Positions 1 through 13,179 of a DNA stretch of 64,000 nt are shown here, piece after piece. The notes under the pieces were generated by a model. That model did not search any database, was not told where the DNA came from, and was given only the letters and a program-made list of their open reading frames with translations. Source of the stretch: Acidobacteriota bacterium (lineage in GTDB: Bacteria > Acidobacteriota > UBA6911 > JACQSX01); contig JACQSX010000034.1 of NCBI GenBank assembly GCA_016211105.1, forward strand, positions 1-64,000, written 5' to 3'. Each line of letters opens with the position of its first letter. The first letter of the stretch is position 1. A program made the position numbers and the translations under genes.

Positions 1-142
1 GGAGATGGTGATGCCGGGGGACAATGTGAATGTGGAGATTGACCTGATCTCGCCGATTGCGATGGAGAAAGGGCTGCGCTTTGCGATTCGGGAGGGAGGG
101 CGCACCGTCGGAGCTGGAACCGTCACCGAAATTCTGGAATAG
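1..142 (+). CDS. tuf: Elongation factor Tu, C-terminal end (partial)
   Basis: The reading frame enters from the left edge (first full codon at base 2) and ends with TAG at 140-142. The 46 visible residues, including [19 protein letters not shown] and the closing [17 protein letters not shown], are the conserved last part of domain III of EF-Tu, which delivers aminoacyl-tRNA to the ribosome as a GTP complex. The gene lies immediately before rpmG, the usual place for a tuf copy ahead of secE-nusG. Only the C-terminus can be judged. Identity is very secure; the 5' end is outside the window. Confidence 0.97.
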   Translation, partial: EMVMPGDNVNVEIDLISPIAMEKGLRFAIREGGRTVGAGTVTEILE

Positions 143-145
143 GAA

Positions 146-295
146 ATGCGAGAGAAAATACAACTGCAGTGTGGTGAATGCAAGCATCGCAACTATTCGA
201 GCACGAAGAACAAAAAGACCGTCACCGAAAGGTTAGAACTGAGGAAGTTCTGCCGCTCTTGCCGCAAGTATACGACTCACAAAGAGGTCCGGTAA
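146..295 (+). CDS. rpmG: 50S ribosomal protein L33
   Basis: A 49-residue basic protein starting [13 protein letters not shown], with paired CxxC motifs (CGEC near residues 9-12 and CRSC near 36-39) that bind zinc in the Cys-containing form of L33. Length and charge match the family. It starts three bases after the tuf stop codon and is followed by tRNA-Trp and secE, a widely conserved order. The retained cysteines mark the zinc-dependent form, as opposed to Cys-free L33 made by some bacteria under zinc limitation. Confidence 0.97.
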   Translation: MREKIQLQCGECKHRNYSSTKNKKTVTERLELRKFCRSCRKYTTHKEVR

Positions 296-383
296 AGAAT
301 AGCGACTGGGTACCACGCTAGCGGCGTCGCAATGAATGACGGCAGGAGATACCCTAGTAAGTATGTCTCTTCGGACTGATGAC

Positions 384-460
384 AGGCCAGTAGCTCGAAT
401 TGGTAGAGCGCCGGTCTCCAAAACCGGATGTTGGGGGTTCGAGTCCCTCCTGGCCTGCCA
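384..460 (+). tRNA. tRNA-Trp (anticodon CCA)
   Basis: A 77-nt cloverleaf reads directly from the sequence. The acceptor stem AGGCCAG pairs with CTGGCCT, followed by discriminator G and an encoded CCA (458-460). The D arm contains TAGCTCGAATTGGTAGAGC. The anticodon stem CCGGT/ACCGG encloses loop CTCCAAA with anticodon CCA at 418-420. The T arm contains GGTTCGAGTCC. Placement between rpmG and secE is typical of many bacterial chromosomes, so it is probably co-transcribed with them and processed out. Confidence 0.97.
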
Positions 461-554
461 ATACAATCTCGGCAGGATGGCCTTTATCGTTTGCCAAGTG
501 GAAGTCAGTGACGGGCGGTTGTATTGACAGGGTCGATTGACAACGGGATAGGAA

Positions 555-773
555 ATGGGTACCTGGGAAAAAATTAAAGAGGCGCCGCTTCGGTTTCGAA
601 GTTTTGTGGCAGATGTAAGAACCGAGCTGAAGAAAACCACGTGGCCCAGCCGCAAGGAAGTTTATGGAACGACGCTGGTGGTTATCCTGACAGTCTTTTT
701 CTTCGGCTTCTATCTTTTCCTAGTGGATTTGGCTTTACAGCACACGGTGCAGAAAATCATCGGATTCTTTTAG
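555..773 (+). CDS. secE: Preprotein translocase subunit SecE
   Basis: A 72-residue single-span SecE, the small clamp subunit of the SecYEG inner-membrane protein channel. The amphipathic segment with the family motif [13 protein letters not shown] (about residues 29-41) precedes one hydrophobic helix (about 43-65). This short form lacks the two extra N-terminal helices of the E. coli protein, as in most bacteria. An AGGA element sits very close to the ATG. It is followed 17 bases later by nusG, the standard pairing. Confidence 0.96.
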   Translation: MGTWEKIKEAPLRFRSFVADVRTELKKTTWPSRKEVYGTTLVVILTVFFFGFYLFLVDLALQHTVQKIIGFF

Positions 774-790
774 GAAGCGCTCAGAAGAAT

Positions 791-1336
791 ATGGCGACGG
801 CCGCAATGACAAAAAAGTGGTACATCATCCATACGTACTCCGGCTTCGAGAGAAAAGTAGCCGAGAGCTTGATGAATCGTGTTCAGGCCTATGGTTTGCA
901 GGATAAGATCGGCCAGATTCTCATTCCCACGGAAGACGTGATGGAAATGAAGGGTGGGAAGAAAGTGGTCTCATCGAAACTTTTTTTCCCCGGCTATATC
1001 CTTGTGGAGATGGAGATGACGGATGAAACCTGGCACTTGGTGCGAAACACGCCCAAAGTGACCGGCTTTGTCAGCCAGGGACAGAAGCCGACTCCCCTGA
1101 CTGAGGAAGAGGTCAACCAGGTTGTGCATCGAGTTTCCACTACTACCGAGAAGCCGAAACCGAAGTTTATGTATGAACACGGGGAAACGGTCAAGATTAT
1201 CGATGGGCCCTTTAGCAATTTCACCGGCACCGTGGAAGAGGTCAATCTTGAAAGAAATACTTTGAAGGTGATGGTTACCATTTTTGGCCGGGCGACTCCG
1301 GTGGAATTGGAGTTCATTCAGGTGGAGAAGATCTAG
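791..1336 (+). CDS. nusG: Transcription termination/antitermination protein NusG
   Basis: A 181-residue NusG. The N-terminal NGN domain (starting [16 protein letters not shown], about residues 8-120) binds the RNA polymerase clamp. The C-terminal KOW domain ([21 protein letters not shown], about 130-150) contacts Rho or ribosomal protein S10. I chose ATG 791 because a longer in-frame extension would run back into secE. ATG 806 (MTKKWY) is also possible. It lies between secE and rplK with only 7 bases to rplK, so it is part of the ribosomal-RNA polymerase superoperon. Confidence 0.96.
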   Translation: MATAAMTKKWYIIHTYSGFERKVAESLMNRVQAYGLQDKIGQILIPTEDVMEMKGGKKVVSSKLFFPGYILVEMEMTDETWHLVRNTPKVTGFVSQGQKPTPLTEEEVNQVVHRVSTTTEKPKPKFMYEHGETVKIIDGPFSNFTGTVEEVNLERNTLKVMVTIFGRATPVELEFIQVEKI

Positions 1337-1343
1337 CAACCTC

Positions 1344-1769
1344 ATGGCAAAAAAGGTAGTAGCGAACATCAAGTTACAGATTCCCGCCGGCAAGGCAACG
1401 CCGGCTCCTCCGGTGGGACCCGCACTCGGACAAGCGGGAGTCAACATCATGGACTTTTGTAAGGCGTTCAATGCGAAGACGCAGCAGCAGGAAGGTCTGA
1501 TCATTCCCGTAGTGGTCACCGTGTACCAGGATCGCTCGTACACCTTTGTAACCAAAACTCCTCCTGCGGCAATTCTTCTAAAACGAGCGGCTAACATCGC
1601 GAAGGGCTCGGCCGAACCGAATAAGAACAAAGTGGGCTCGGTCACGATCAAACAAGTCGAGGAAATCGCGAAAACGAAAATGCCCGACTTGAACGCAAAC
1701 AGTTTAGAGGGCGCGATCAAGATTATTCTTGGAACGGCCCGCAGCATGGGTTTGGATGTCGTAAATTAG
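1344..1769 (+). CDS. rplK: 50S ribosomal protein L11
   Basis: A 141-residue L11 starting [29 protein letters not shown], the flexible N-terminal domain, followed by the rRNA-binding C-terminal domain ending [16 protein letters not shown]11 forms the GTPase-associated centre with 23S rRNA and the L10-L12 stalk. ATG 1344 gives the canonical N-terminus; earlier in-frame codons lie inside nusG. Length is exactly as expected. It is tightly linked to rplA. Confidence 0.97.
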   Translation: MAKKVVANIKLQIPAGKATPAPPVGPALGQAGVNIMDFCKAFNAKTQQQEGLIIPVVVTVYQDRSYTFVTKTPPAAILLKRAANIAKGSAEPNKNKVGSVTIKQVEEIAKTKMPDLNANSLEGAIKIILGTARSMGLDVVN

Positions 1770-1780
1770 TGGTGGAAGGT

Positions 1781-2458
1781 ATGGGCAAGAAATTTGGACT
1801 GGCAAAGAAACAAGTGGAATCTCGGCCGTATGCACTGGAAGAAGCGGTGGCCCTGATGAAAAAAGTAAAGTTTGTGGCCTTTGATGAAACTGCTGAACTT
1901 GCCATGCGTCTGGGAGTCAATCCGAAGCATGCAGATCAGATGGTTCGGGGGACCCTCGTGCTCCCCAACGGGTTGGGGAAGTCGAAGCGCATCGCGGTGG
2001 TTGCGTCAAGCGACAAAATAAAGGAAGCTCAAGAAGCGGGGGCCGACGAGGTCGGTGGTGAGGATCTGGTGGAGCGAATTCAAAAGGGTTACCTGGATTT
2101 TGACGTTCTTGTGGCTACGCCCGATATGATGAAGTCGGTAGGAAAACTGGGCAAAGTGCTAGGACCTCGTGGGCTCATGCCGAATCCGAAGACCGGCACG
2201 GTGACGCTTGATGTGGCCAAAGCGGTGAGAGAAGTGAAGGCTGGAAAGGTGGAGTTCCGCGTAGATAAGAATGGAGTGATCCATGCTCCATTCGGCAAAC
2301 TCTCCTTTTCAGAGTCGAGCTTGGTGCAGAATGCGCGCGCCCTTCTCGACACGGTGGTACGCGCCAAGCCTCCCACGAGCAAAGGAAAGTATGTGAGGAG
2401 CGTGACGATCTCTTCAACCATGGGGCCGGGAATACGTATCAATGTCGACCAGATATAG
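1781..2458 (+). CDS. rplA: 50S ribosomal protein L1
   Basis: A 225-residue L1, the L1-stalk protein that helps release deacylated tRNA from the E site. Family landmarks include [25 protein letters not shown] and the signature PNPKTGTVT. An alternative GTG at 1769 overlaps the rplK stop and would add MVEG; ATG 1781, giving [10 protein letters not shown], looks more natural. Neither has an ideal ribosome-binding site, so coupling to rplK translation is likely. Start certainty is moderate; identity is certain. Confidence 0.95.
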   Translation: MGKKFGLAKKQVESRPYALEEAVALMKKVKFVAFDETAELAMRLGVNPKHADQMVRGTLVLPNGLGKSKRIAVVASSDKIKEAQEAGADEVGGEDLVERIQKGYLDFDVLVATPDMMKSVGKLGKVLGPRGLMPNPKTGTVTLDVAKAVREVKAGKVEFRVDKNGVIHAPFGKLSFSESSLVQNARALLDTVVRAKPPTSKGKYVRSVTISSTMGPGIRINVDQI

Positions 2459-2467
2459 GGCCAACAG

Positions 2468-2974
2468 ATGAATCGAGCGGGAAAAGAAGTAGTGATCGAC
2501 GAGTTGAGTGACACATTCCGATCTGCAAGGTCCGTCGTGCTGGTGGATTTTCGGGGAATGAAGGTAGCACACGCGACTGAGTTGCGCCGGCAGATTTCGA
2601 AAGCGAATTGTGGATACCAGGTGGTTAAAAACACGCTGGCGCTGATCGCTGCCAAAGATACACGGTTGGAAGCGCTTAAGGATCACTTCCGCGGGCCCAC
2701 AGCGATTGCTTATTCCAAGACGGACCCCGTGGCGCTTGCCAAAGTGCTGTCGGATTTTTCCAAGAACGCATCCACGCTGCAATTCAAGGCTGCCCTAGTG
2801 GAAGGGAAAGTGGTAGATGGGAAAGCAGTGGCGGAGATCGCCAAGTTGCCTTCGCGCAAAGAATTGGTTGGGAAATTGGTGTTCGTGCTGAACGCTCCGC
2901 TCTGGCGGCTGGTTTCCGCACTAAGTGCGACAACCCGCGACCTTGCGTTTATACTGACCCAGATTAAGAAATAA
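2468..2974 (+). CDS. rplJ: 50S ribosomal protein L10
   Basis: A 168-residue L10, the base of the L7/L12 stalk. The N-terminal rRNA-binding domain contains [19 protein letters not shown], and the long C-terminal helix ([21 protein letters not shown]) binds L12 dimers. Only nine bases separate it from rplA, so the long leader through which L10 represses its own operon in many bacteria is absent from this position. If autoregulation exists it must act elsewhere. Confidence 0.96.
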   Translation: MNRAGKEVVIDELSDTFRSARSVVLVDFRGMKVAHATELRRQISKANCGYQVVKNTLALIAAKDTRLEALKDHFRGPTAIAYSKTDPVALAKVLSDFSKNASTLQFKAALVEGKVVDGKAVAEIAKLPSRKELVGKLVFVLNAPLWRLVSALSATTRDLAFILTQIKK

Positions 2975-2989
2975 TATTTGGAGGAAACA

Positions 2990-3382
2990 ATGGAAATCAC
3001 TCGTGAGCAAGTTCTGAACTGGATTGAACAGGCCTCAATCCTGGAGATTTCAGGACTGGTCAAGGATATCGAAACAAAATTTGGCGTTTCCGCGGCGGCG
3101 GCAGTTCCCGTGGCAGTGGCGGGCGGGGCGGCGGTGGCAAGTCAGGGTGGTGCGCCGGCCGTCGAGGAAAAAACGGAATTTGACGTAATCTTGACGAATC
3201 CTGGCGAGAAGAAAATCAACGTCATTAAGGTGGTGCGCGAAGTAACAAATCTGGGTTTGAAGGAAGCCAAGGATTTGGTAGAAGGCGCGCCCAAGGCAGT
3301 TAAGGAAGGTGTCTCTAAAGAAGAAGCGGAGAAGGTCAAAGCCAAATTCCAGGAGGTGGGTGCAACGGTCGAGATTAAATAG
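2990..3382 (+). CDS. rplL: 50S ribosomal protein L7/L12
   Basis: A 130-residue L7/L12. The N-terminal dimerisation helix is about residues 1-33, followed by an Ala/Val/Gly-rich hinge ([15 protein letters not shown]) and the factor-binding C-terminal domain ([22 protein letters not shown] to the end). It recruits EF-Tu and EF-G. The perfect GGAGG at 2980-2984 six bases before ATG 2990 fixes the start. The strong ribosome-binding site fits the several copies needed per ribosome. Confidence 0.97.
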   Translation: MEITREQVLNWIEQASILEISGLVKDIETKFGVSAAAAVPVAVAGGAAVASQGGAPAVEEKTEFDVILTNPGEKKINVIKVVREVTNLGLKEAKDLVEGAPKAVKEGVSKEEAEKVKAKFQEVGATVEIK

Positions 3383-3421
3383 CTACTGCTTGGTGGCATC
3401 CTGTGTAAGTGTAGAGAATTC

Positions 3422-3450
3422 TTGCAAGACATCTGGCCCTGTAGTAGAAT
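3422..3450 (+). promoter_or_regulatory. Sigma-70-type promoter ahead of rpoB
   Basis: TTGCAA (3422-3427) and TAGAAT (3445-3450) are separated by exactly 17 bases, four and five matches to consensus. Transcription would start near 3457 and give a leader of about 280 nt before rpoB. It sits 40 bases after rplL, so rpoBC may have its own promoter in addition to read-through. Prediction by eye only. Confidence 0.5.
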
Positions 3451-3738
3451 TATAAGTTTGCGGGCAGCGAACCGAATACGAAAGTCAATCAGGCTCTAAA
3501 CAGTAAGGAAGTTTTAGATTACCTTTTTGCTTCTTTCATCTGCCGGAGGCAATACTCATTTTCTTCCGAGCAGGCTTTATTTGATGATCCTAAGCACCTT
3601 TTCACGCGCCTGACGTGTGTTTGCTTCCAAAAACCATTCATGCATGCGCTTAAACCCCGACCGGATCCAGTTTTTTTCGTTGGGCGATGCCCACGACGAT
3701 CGGGGCGACAAATCTTTCCCTAGGGGAGTTAATTTTAT
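3451..3738 (+). other. Long rpoB leader with a hairpin
   Basis: No gene is visible in the rplL-rpoB gap. About 40 bases before rpoB there is a hairpin: TCGT-T-GGGC (3677-3685), loop GAT, then GCCCACGA (3689-3696), giving eight pairs with one bulged T. It is preceded by a run of seven T residues and followed by the GGGGAG ribosome-binding site at 3722-3727. A role in attenuation or translation control of rpoB is possible but not shown. Confidence 0.3.
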
Positions 3739-6700
3739 ATGTCCGATTTTCTGAAGAATGTCTACAGAGAAAGACATAACTTTGCCAAGATCAGAACGTC
3801 GTTTCCCATTCCAAATTTGCTGGAAGTTCAAAAGAAATCATACCAGCGATTTCTGCAGATGGACTTGCTTCCGATCGAGCGTGAAGATGTTGGCTTACAG
3901 TCGGTCTTTAACTCAGTTTTTCCCATCACCGATTTTCGCGGTACCTCCTCGCTTGAATTTGTGGATTACTCCATCGGCAACTGGGAGTGCAAGTGTGGCA
4001 AGTTGAAGGGTCTGGAACATTTGCGTGGCAAGTGTTTGCATTGTGGCGAGACGATTGTTTTGAACCCCTACTCCATCGAAGATATCGTCTGCAAGAAATG
4101 CGGAGCCTACAATCCTGACGAGGTTACTCGCTGCGAAGACTGCGGGGATCCGGTCCAGCTAAACCTGAAATATAACCTTGAAGAATGCCAGGAACGCGGC
4201 ATGACCTATGCCGTCCCTCTCAAGGTCACGATCCGGCTGGTGGTGTGGGATAAGGACCCTGAGACTGAAGCAAAGACGATTCGTGACATCAAAGAACAGG
4301 AAGTCTACTTTGGTGACATCCCGTTGATGACGGAAAACGGTATTTTCATCATCAACGGTACGGAACGTGTCATTGTCAGTCAGTTACATCGTTCTCCGGG
4401 GGTATTCTTCGAATCCACACCCAATAAGTCCTATTTTTTGGGGAAGATCATCCCGTATCGAGGCTCCTGGATCGAGTTTGAATACGATGTGAAGAATCTT
4501 CTTTACGTGCGCATTGACCGGAAGCGTAAATTTCTGGCGGTCACTTTCCTGCGCGCTTTAGGTATGGAATCGGACGAACAAATCGTGCGCGAGTTCTATA
4601 GGGTGTGTGAGGTTACGACCGAGGGTAAGAAGCTTTATCGTGCTCTGGAACCGAGTTTAATTGGGTTGAAAATCTCCAAGGACATTTGTGATGTCAAGTC
4701 TCCACGCAAGGTGATGCATCCAGGGGGTAAGAAGATCACCCAATCGGTCTATGCGGCACTGGAAAAAGCTGGAGTGGAGAAAGTGGAAATTGATGTGGAG
4801 GACCTGGAAGGTGCTTTTAGTGCCGGAACAGTGGTGGATGAAAAGACGGGCGAAGTGATTTTGGAAGCCAATGAGGAAATAACCGCGCGCAAACTGAATG
4901 CGGTGATCGACGCTGGGATTAGCCGGTTTGCGGCCTTTTTCCCGGAGCGAGATGACATCGGAGTAGTCTTGTCTGAGACATTGCGCAAGGATACCATTAA
5001 GACCACCCATGAGGCCCTAAGTGAGATCTACCGAAAGCAGCGGCCCGGTGATCCTCCTACTTTGGAGACGGCGACGCAGTTATTCCAGGGGATGTTTTTC
5101 GACCCGCGCAAGTATGACTTTTCCAAAGTAGGTCGCTTAAAATTCAACATCAAGCTCGGACTGAACACTCCCTTGGACGAGCGCACACTCTCGACCCGAG
5201 ATTTTTGTGAAGTCATCCGTTATCTGCTGAAGTTGCGCAAAAACATTGGAGCCGTTGACGACATTGATCACCTGGGCAATCGCCGTGTGCGCGCAGTAGG
5301 GGAACTGCTGGAGAATCAGTTCCGCATCGGGCTGGTGCGCATGGAACGTGCGATTAAGGAAAAAATGTCCGTGCACCAGGAAATGGCGACAGCGATGCCG
5401 CATGATTTGATCAATGCCAAGCCGGTCATGGCTTCGATACGTGAATTTTTTGGTAGTAGCCAACTGTCGCAGTTTATGGACCAGACTAACCCGTTGTCCG
5501 AAATAACCCATAAGCGACGGCTGTCGGCGTTGGGACCGGGCGGTTTGAGTCGTGAGCGTGCCGGATTTGAAGTGCGGGACGTGCATCCGACACACTACGG
5601 ACGTATCTGTCCGATCGAAACTCCAGAGGGTCCGAATATCGGACTCATTTCGTCCCTTAGCTGCTACGCGCGCATCAACGAGTACGGCTTTATTGAGTCT
5701 CCCTACAGGCGCGTGAAAGATGGCCGAGTGATTGACTATGTGCTGGCGACGAACGTAGGGGACACGAATTTAAAAATTGGTGAGGTCTATACTCTAGAAG
5801 CGGTTGACGCCTTAAACAGAAAAGTGAGACGCGCTGAGAAGCATGAGGCTGAATATGAGCCACACGCGTTTTACATGACCGCATGGGATGCCGACAAGCA
5901 CGTCATTGCTCAAGCAAACATCGAACTGGACGAAAAAGGTAACATTTTGCAGGACCGAGTAAGTGCTCGTCATCAGGGTAACTTTGTATTCGCCTCACGT
6001 GGAGAAGTGGAGTACGTCGACGTTTCACCGAAGCAGTTGGTGAGCGTGGCCGCCAGTTTGATCCCATTCCTGGAGCACGACGACGCCAACCGTGCTCTCA
6101 TGGGTTCTAATATGCAGCGCCAGGCGGTGCCGCTGGTAAAAGCTGAAGCCCCTTTTGTGGGTACCGGGATGGAGTACATCGCGGCGCGGGATAGTGGGGC
6201 CGTGGTTTTATGCCGGCGATCTGGTGCGGTAGATAGTGTGGATGCAGAAAGAATCATCGTGCGGGTCGACGTGGGCAATGGCGCTGGGCGGGATGCGGGG
6301 GTAGATATTTACCAGCTGACGAAGTTCAAGCGGAGCAACCAGAACACGTGTATCAACCAGAAGCCGCTCGTGCGTTGCGGTGACCGGGTGGAGAATGGAC
6401 AGGTTCTGGCAGACGGTCCGTGTACGGAAAGAGGCGAGTTGGCCTTAGGCCGCAACGTGCTGGCCGCTTTCATGCCTTGGCGTGGTTATAACTTTGAAGA
6501 CGCAATCTTGGTAAGTGAAAAACTGGTAAAGGAAGACCTTTACACTTCGATTCACATTGAAGAATTGGAAATCGAGGCTCGCGATACCAAGCTCGGTAGC
6601 GAAGAGATCACGCGCGATATCCCCAATGTCAGTGAAACCATTCTGGGAGATCTGGACGAAAGCGGAATCATTCGCATCGGTGCCAAGGTGTCGCCTGGGT

Positions 6701-8040
6701 CAATTCTGGTGGGCAAGGTGACTCCGAAAGGAGAGACTCAACTGACACCGGAGGAAAAGCTGTTGCGGGCAATTTTTGGCGAGAAGGCGGGCGATGTGCG
6801 GGACGCTTCGCTCTATACGCCGCCAGGTATTGAAGGCATAGTCGTTGACGTAAAGATTTTTTCGCGTAAAGGCGTGCCGAAGGACGAACGTTCCATCGAG
6901 ATTGAGAATCAAGAAATCGCCAAGCTAGAAAAGGATCTAAACGATGAGATCCGCATTCTGAAGGACGAGCGGGACAAGCACATCGCGAATTTGCTGGCAG
7001 GAAGAAAATTAGCTGCTAGTTTTTCCTCCGGGGAGGTGAGCCTGAAAAAAGGTGAAACGCTTACGGCCAAAAGTCTGGAGGGACTTACTTACACCGCTTC
7101 GAAGAAAATTAAGGTCGAGGGTAAAGAGATCCAGTCGGAGCTGGAAAAGATCGAAGACAAAACTGACCGGCAGATCGAGATCCTGAAATCACTCCATGAG
7201 GAGAAGCTGTCCCGCTTGCGGAAGGGAGATGAGCTGCCTCCAGGCGTGATCAAGATGGTTAAAGTCTATGTTGCGATGAAGCGGAAGCTGTCGGTTGGTG
7301 ACAAGATGGCTGGTCGACATGGCAACAAAGGGGTGCTTGCGCGCATCTTGGCAGAAGAGGATATGCCCTATATGCCCGACGGAATGCCAGTGGAGATTGT
7401 GCTCAACCCTCTGGGGGTTCCTTCACGTATGAATGTGGGCCAGATTATGGAAACCCATTTAGGGTGGGTTGCTGAGGCTCTCGGTCTGCATTATGCGACA
7501 CCGGTTTTTGATGGAGCGACGGAGGCGGAAATTAAAGCCGAGCTGGATAAAGCAGGTTTGCCGATGCCAGGGAAAACTGAGTTGTATGACGGAATGACCG
7601 GCGAAAAGTTCGAACAGAAAGTTACCGTCGGGTACATCTACATGTTGAAGTTGTCACATCTGGTTGACGATAAAATTCACGCGCGATCTATTGGACCGTA
7701 TTCGTTGATCACTCAGCAGCCCTTGGGGGGCAAGGCGCAGTTTGGAGGACAACGTTTTGGAGAAATGGAGGTCTGGGCATTGGAAGCGTACGGTGCAGCT
7801 AATATTCTTCAAGAGCTCTTGACGGTAAAGTCTGATGATGTGCAGGGCCGCGCCAAGATTTACGAGGCAATTGTCAAAGGCGAATCCACTTACAGCCCTG
7901 GGATACCAGAATCGTTCAACGTGCTGATTCGGGAGCTCCAGAGCCTGGCTTTGGACGTGGAATTGATTGAAAAATCCAAGAAGAAAGCCTATCGCGAGGC
8001 GAGAGAGGTGGAGGCCGCGCACATTGTCGAAAGGCCGTAG
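3739..8040 (+). CDS. rpoB: DNA-directed RNA polymerase subunit beta
   Basis: A 1433-residue beta subunit, longer than the roughly 1340 of E. coli. The rifampicin pocket is of the sensitive type ([14 protein letters not shown] from residue 572, with [13 protein letters not shown]). [11 protein letters not shown] and the C-terminal clamp-contact region are intact. The oddity is an insertion in the N-terminal lobe with eight cysteines: C84, C86, C99, C102, then C118, C121, C132, C135, spaced like two zinc-binding knuckles. It sits just before the conserved [15 protein letters not shown] segment. I believe it is a clade feature of Acidobacteriota. ATG 3739 is preceded by GGGGAG. Confidence 0.98.
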   Translation: MSDFLKNVYRERHNFAKIRTSFPIPNLLEVQKKSYQRFLQMDLLPIEREDVGLQSVFNSVFPITDFRGTSSLEFVDYSIGNWECKCGKLKGLEHLRGKCLHCGETIVLNPYSIEDIVCKKCGAYNPDEVTRCEDCGDPVQLNLKYNLEECQERGMTYAVPLKVTIRLVVWDKDPETEAKTIRDIKEQEVYFGDIPLMTENGIFIINGTERVIVSQLHRSPGVFFESTPNKSYFLGKIIPYRGSWIEFEYDVKNLLYVRIDRKRKFLAVTFLRALGMESDEQIVREFYRVCEVTTEGKKLYRALEPSLIGLKISKDICDVKSPRKVMHPGGKKITQSVYAALEKAGVEKVEIDVEDLEGAFSAGTVVDEKTGEVILEANEEITARKLNAVIDAGISRFAAFFPERDDIGVVLSETLRKDTIKTTHEALSEIYRKQRPGDPPTLETATQLFQGMFFDPRKYDFSKVGRLKFNIKLGLNTPLDERTLSTRDFCEVIRYLLKLRKNIGAVDDIDHLGNRRVRAVGELLENQFRIGLVRMERAIKEKMSVHQEMATAMPHDLINAKPVMASIREFFGSSQLSQFMDQTNPLSEITHKRRLSALGPGGLSRERAGFEVRDVHPTHYGRICPIETPEGPNIGLISSLSCYARINEYGFIESPYRRVKDGRVIDYVLATNVGDTNLKIGEVYTLEAVDALNRKVRRAEKHEAEYEPHAFYMTAWDADKHVIAQANIELDEKGNILQDRVSARHQGNFVFASRGEVEYVDVSPKQLVSVAASLIPFLEHDDANRALMGSNMQRQAVPLVKAEAPFVGTGMEYIAARDSGAVVLCRRSGAVDSVDAERIIVRVDVGNGAGRDAGVDIYQLTKFKRSNQNTCINQKPLVRCGDRVENGQVLADGPCTERGELALGRNVLAAFMPWRGYNFEDAILVSEKLVKEDLYTSIHIEELEIEARDTKLGSEEITRDIPNVSETILGDLDESGIIRIGAKVSPGSILVGKVTPKGETQLTPEEKLLRAIFGEKAGDVRDASLYTPPGIEGIVVDVKIFSRKGVPKDERSIEIENQEIAKLEKDLNDEIRILKDERDKHIANLLAGRKLAASFSSGEVSLKKGETLTAKSLEGLTYTASKKIKVEGKEIQSELEKIEDKTDRQIEILKSLHEEKLSRLRKGDELPPGVIKMVKVYVAMKRKLSVGDKMAGRHGNKGVLARILAEEDMPYMPDGMPVEIVLNPLGVPSRMNVGQIMETHLGWVAEALGLHYATPVFDGATEAEIKAELDKAGLPMPGKTELYDGMTGEKFEQKVTVGYIYMLKLSHLVDDKIHARSIGPYSLITQQPLGGKAQFGGQRFGEMEVWALEAYGAANILQELLTVKSDDVQGRAKIYEAIVKGESTYSPGIPESFNVLIRELQSLALDVELIEKSKKKAYREAREVEAAHIVERP

Positions 8041-8194
8041 AGAGTGTGGGCATGTATCGGTTTTTGATCCAAAGAGAGGATGTCGATGAGACCGCATATT
8101 GCACTATCCGCTGTTGTGTTGCCAGAGGGAAGATCGGCGATATGGCTGGTGCGCGATGTCAGACTAAGAATTACATCTCCTAAGGGGGGTCGTT

Positions 8195-12340
<4,146 letters not shown>

Positions 12341-12369
12341 TTTGGGTTGCGCCTTGGCAGGAATCGGAA

Positions 12370-12401
12370 GGGCCTTGCGCCAGTGCGCAAGGCCCCTTTT
12401 G
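12370..12401 (+). terminator. Rho-independent terminator after rpoC
   Basis: Perfect 11-bp stem GGGCCTTGCGC / GCGCAAGGCCC (12370-12380 with 12385-12395), loop CAGT, followed by CTTTTG. It lies 30 bases after the rpoC stop and ends the ribosomal protein-RNA polymerase operon. Being symmetrical, it may also limit read-through from the pilin side, but that strand lacks a good T tract. Confidence 0.9.
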
Positions 12402-12428
12402 TTAAAGCCAGAGTCGTTGCTTGGCCTA

Positions 12429-12869
12429 CTATTGGCCAAGTGCCTTGCTACTGGCCGTAGGTGCTGATCCGTCGACGGAATAGCGAATCACTCCGGTGGC
12501 GTCGCCAAAAAATCCGCGCTGGCCCGTTTTGCCAACAGTGACAGGTACGGCTGTGACCTGAAAATCGTCCGTTGCGCCTGCTCCCGCTAACGCAAAACTA
12601 TACCCATCTTTAGTTCCGGATCCGAGGACGTCATCGATCAGAGTTTGGGTTTTAAGATCGCCGAGCGCGCCGTATTTGCCAGCTCCCTTGGTCGAGTAGT
12701 AGGTAATCTCGGCGGTAATCAGGTTGCGCGTTGAAGCAATCGCGCTGGCTTCGTTCGCCGCCGCTTTCGATTGCAACAAATTCGGTACTGCAATGGCGGC
12801 GATGATGCCGATGATCGCCACCACGATAAGCAACTCGATGAGAGAAAAACCTCTGTGGTCGTTGTTCAT
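12429..12869 (-). CDS. pilA: Type IV pilin / pseudopilin (PilA-like)
   Basis: A 146-residue prepilin with a short leader and the type III signal motif: cleavage after G7 gives mature FSLIELLIVVAIIGIIAAIAVP, with the conserved Glu at position 5. The globular part is short and lacks an obvious disulphide pair. Translation start is fixed by GGAGGTGA seven bases before ATG. It is divergent from pilR and near pilB/pilC/pilT, so it is probably a main or minor pilus subunit. The short Gly/Ala/Thr-rich C-terminal region does not allow a finer assignment. Confidence 0.93.
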   Translation of the reverse strand: MNNDHRGFSLIELLIVVAIIGIIAAIAVPNLLQSKAAANEASAIASTRNLITAEITYYSTKGAGKYGALGDLKTQTLIDDVLGSGTKDGYSFALAGAGATDDFQVTAVPVTVGKTGQRGFFGDATGVIRYSVDGSAPTASSKALGQ

Positions 12870-13179
12870 ATTGTCACCTCCAGATATAAAGCATAGTTTG
12901 TAGGTCTTGCACGAATGCCGTTTCGCACAGTTCCTGGATCATTCTTCGTTCTTCCAGTCCGAATCTGTGCTATGTGAAAAAGCTCTCAATGATACCCTTC
13001 TTTAGCAATCTTGAGACCAAGTCAAAAATGAGAGCAGACGCTTATTTGTAACTTATTAAAAATAAAATAGTTCTTTTGTTCGATGGAATTGGGTTTCATT
13101 CCATACTGCAATTGAAATCACTATTTTTTTGATTGCTGTTGACGTAAATTGTTAGTGCTTTCTGACGAGAATTGTCATA
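12870..13179. other. Divergent pilA-pilR control region
   Basis: This 310-base gap is AT-rich toward pilR. It holds a sigma-54 promoter candidate for pilA (separate entry) and an inverted repeat ATGGAAT-N8-ATTCCAT at 13083-13104. The repeat lies about 90-110 bases upstream of the predicted pilA transcription start, the distance expected for a PilR-type activator site. No gene is visible. Confidence 0.4.
13004..13019 (-). promoter_or_regulatory. Candidate sigma-54 promoter of pilA
   Basis: Read on the minus strand the sequence is TGGTCTCAAGATTGCT, with TGG at -24 and TTGCT at -12 in the correct 12-base register (GG 13018/13017, GC 13006/13005). The middle of the -24 box matches poorly. Transcription would begin near 12994, leaving a leader of about 125 nt. 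Pilin genes under PilS/PilR are classically sigma-54 dependent, which supports the call. Confidence 0.4.

Noticed and set aside
524-554. Promoter made of two TTGACA sequences before secE
   Set aside because: No acceptable -10 box follows at 16-18 bases, and transcription would begin at or after the secE start codon.
971-1747. Long open frame on the minus strand opposite nusG and rplK
   Set aside because: It lies entirely antisense to two certain genes and has no family character; codon bias of the real genes explains it.
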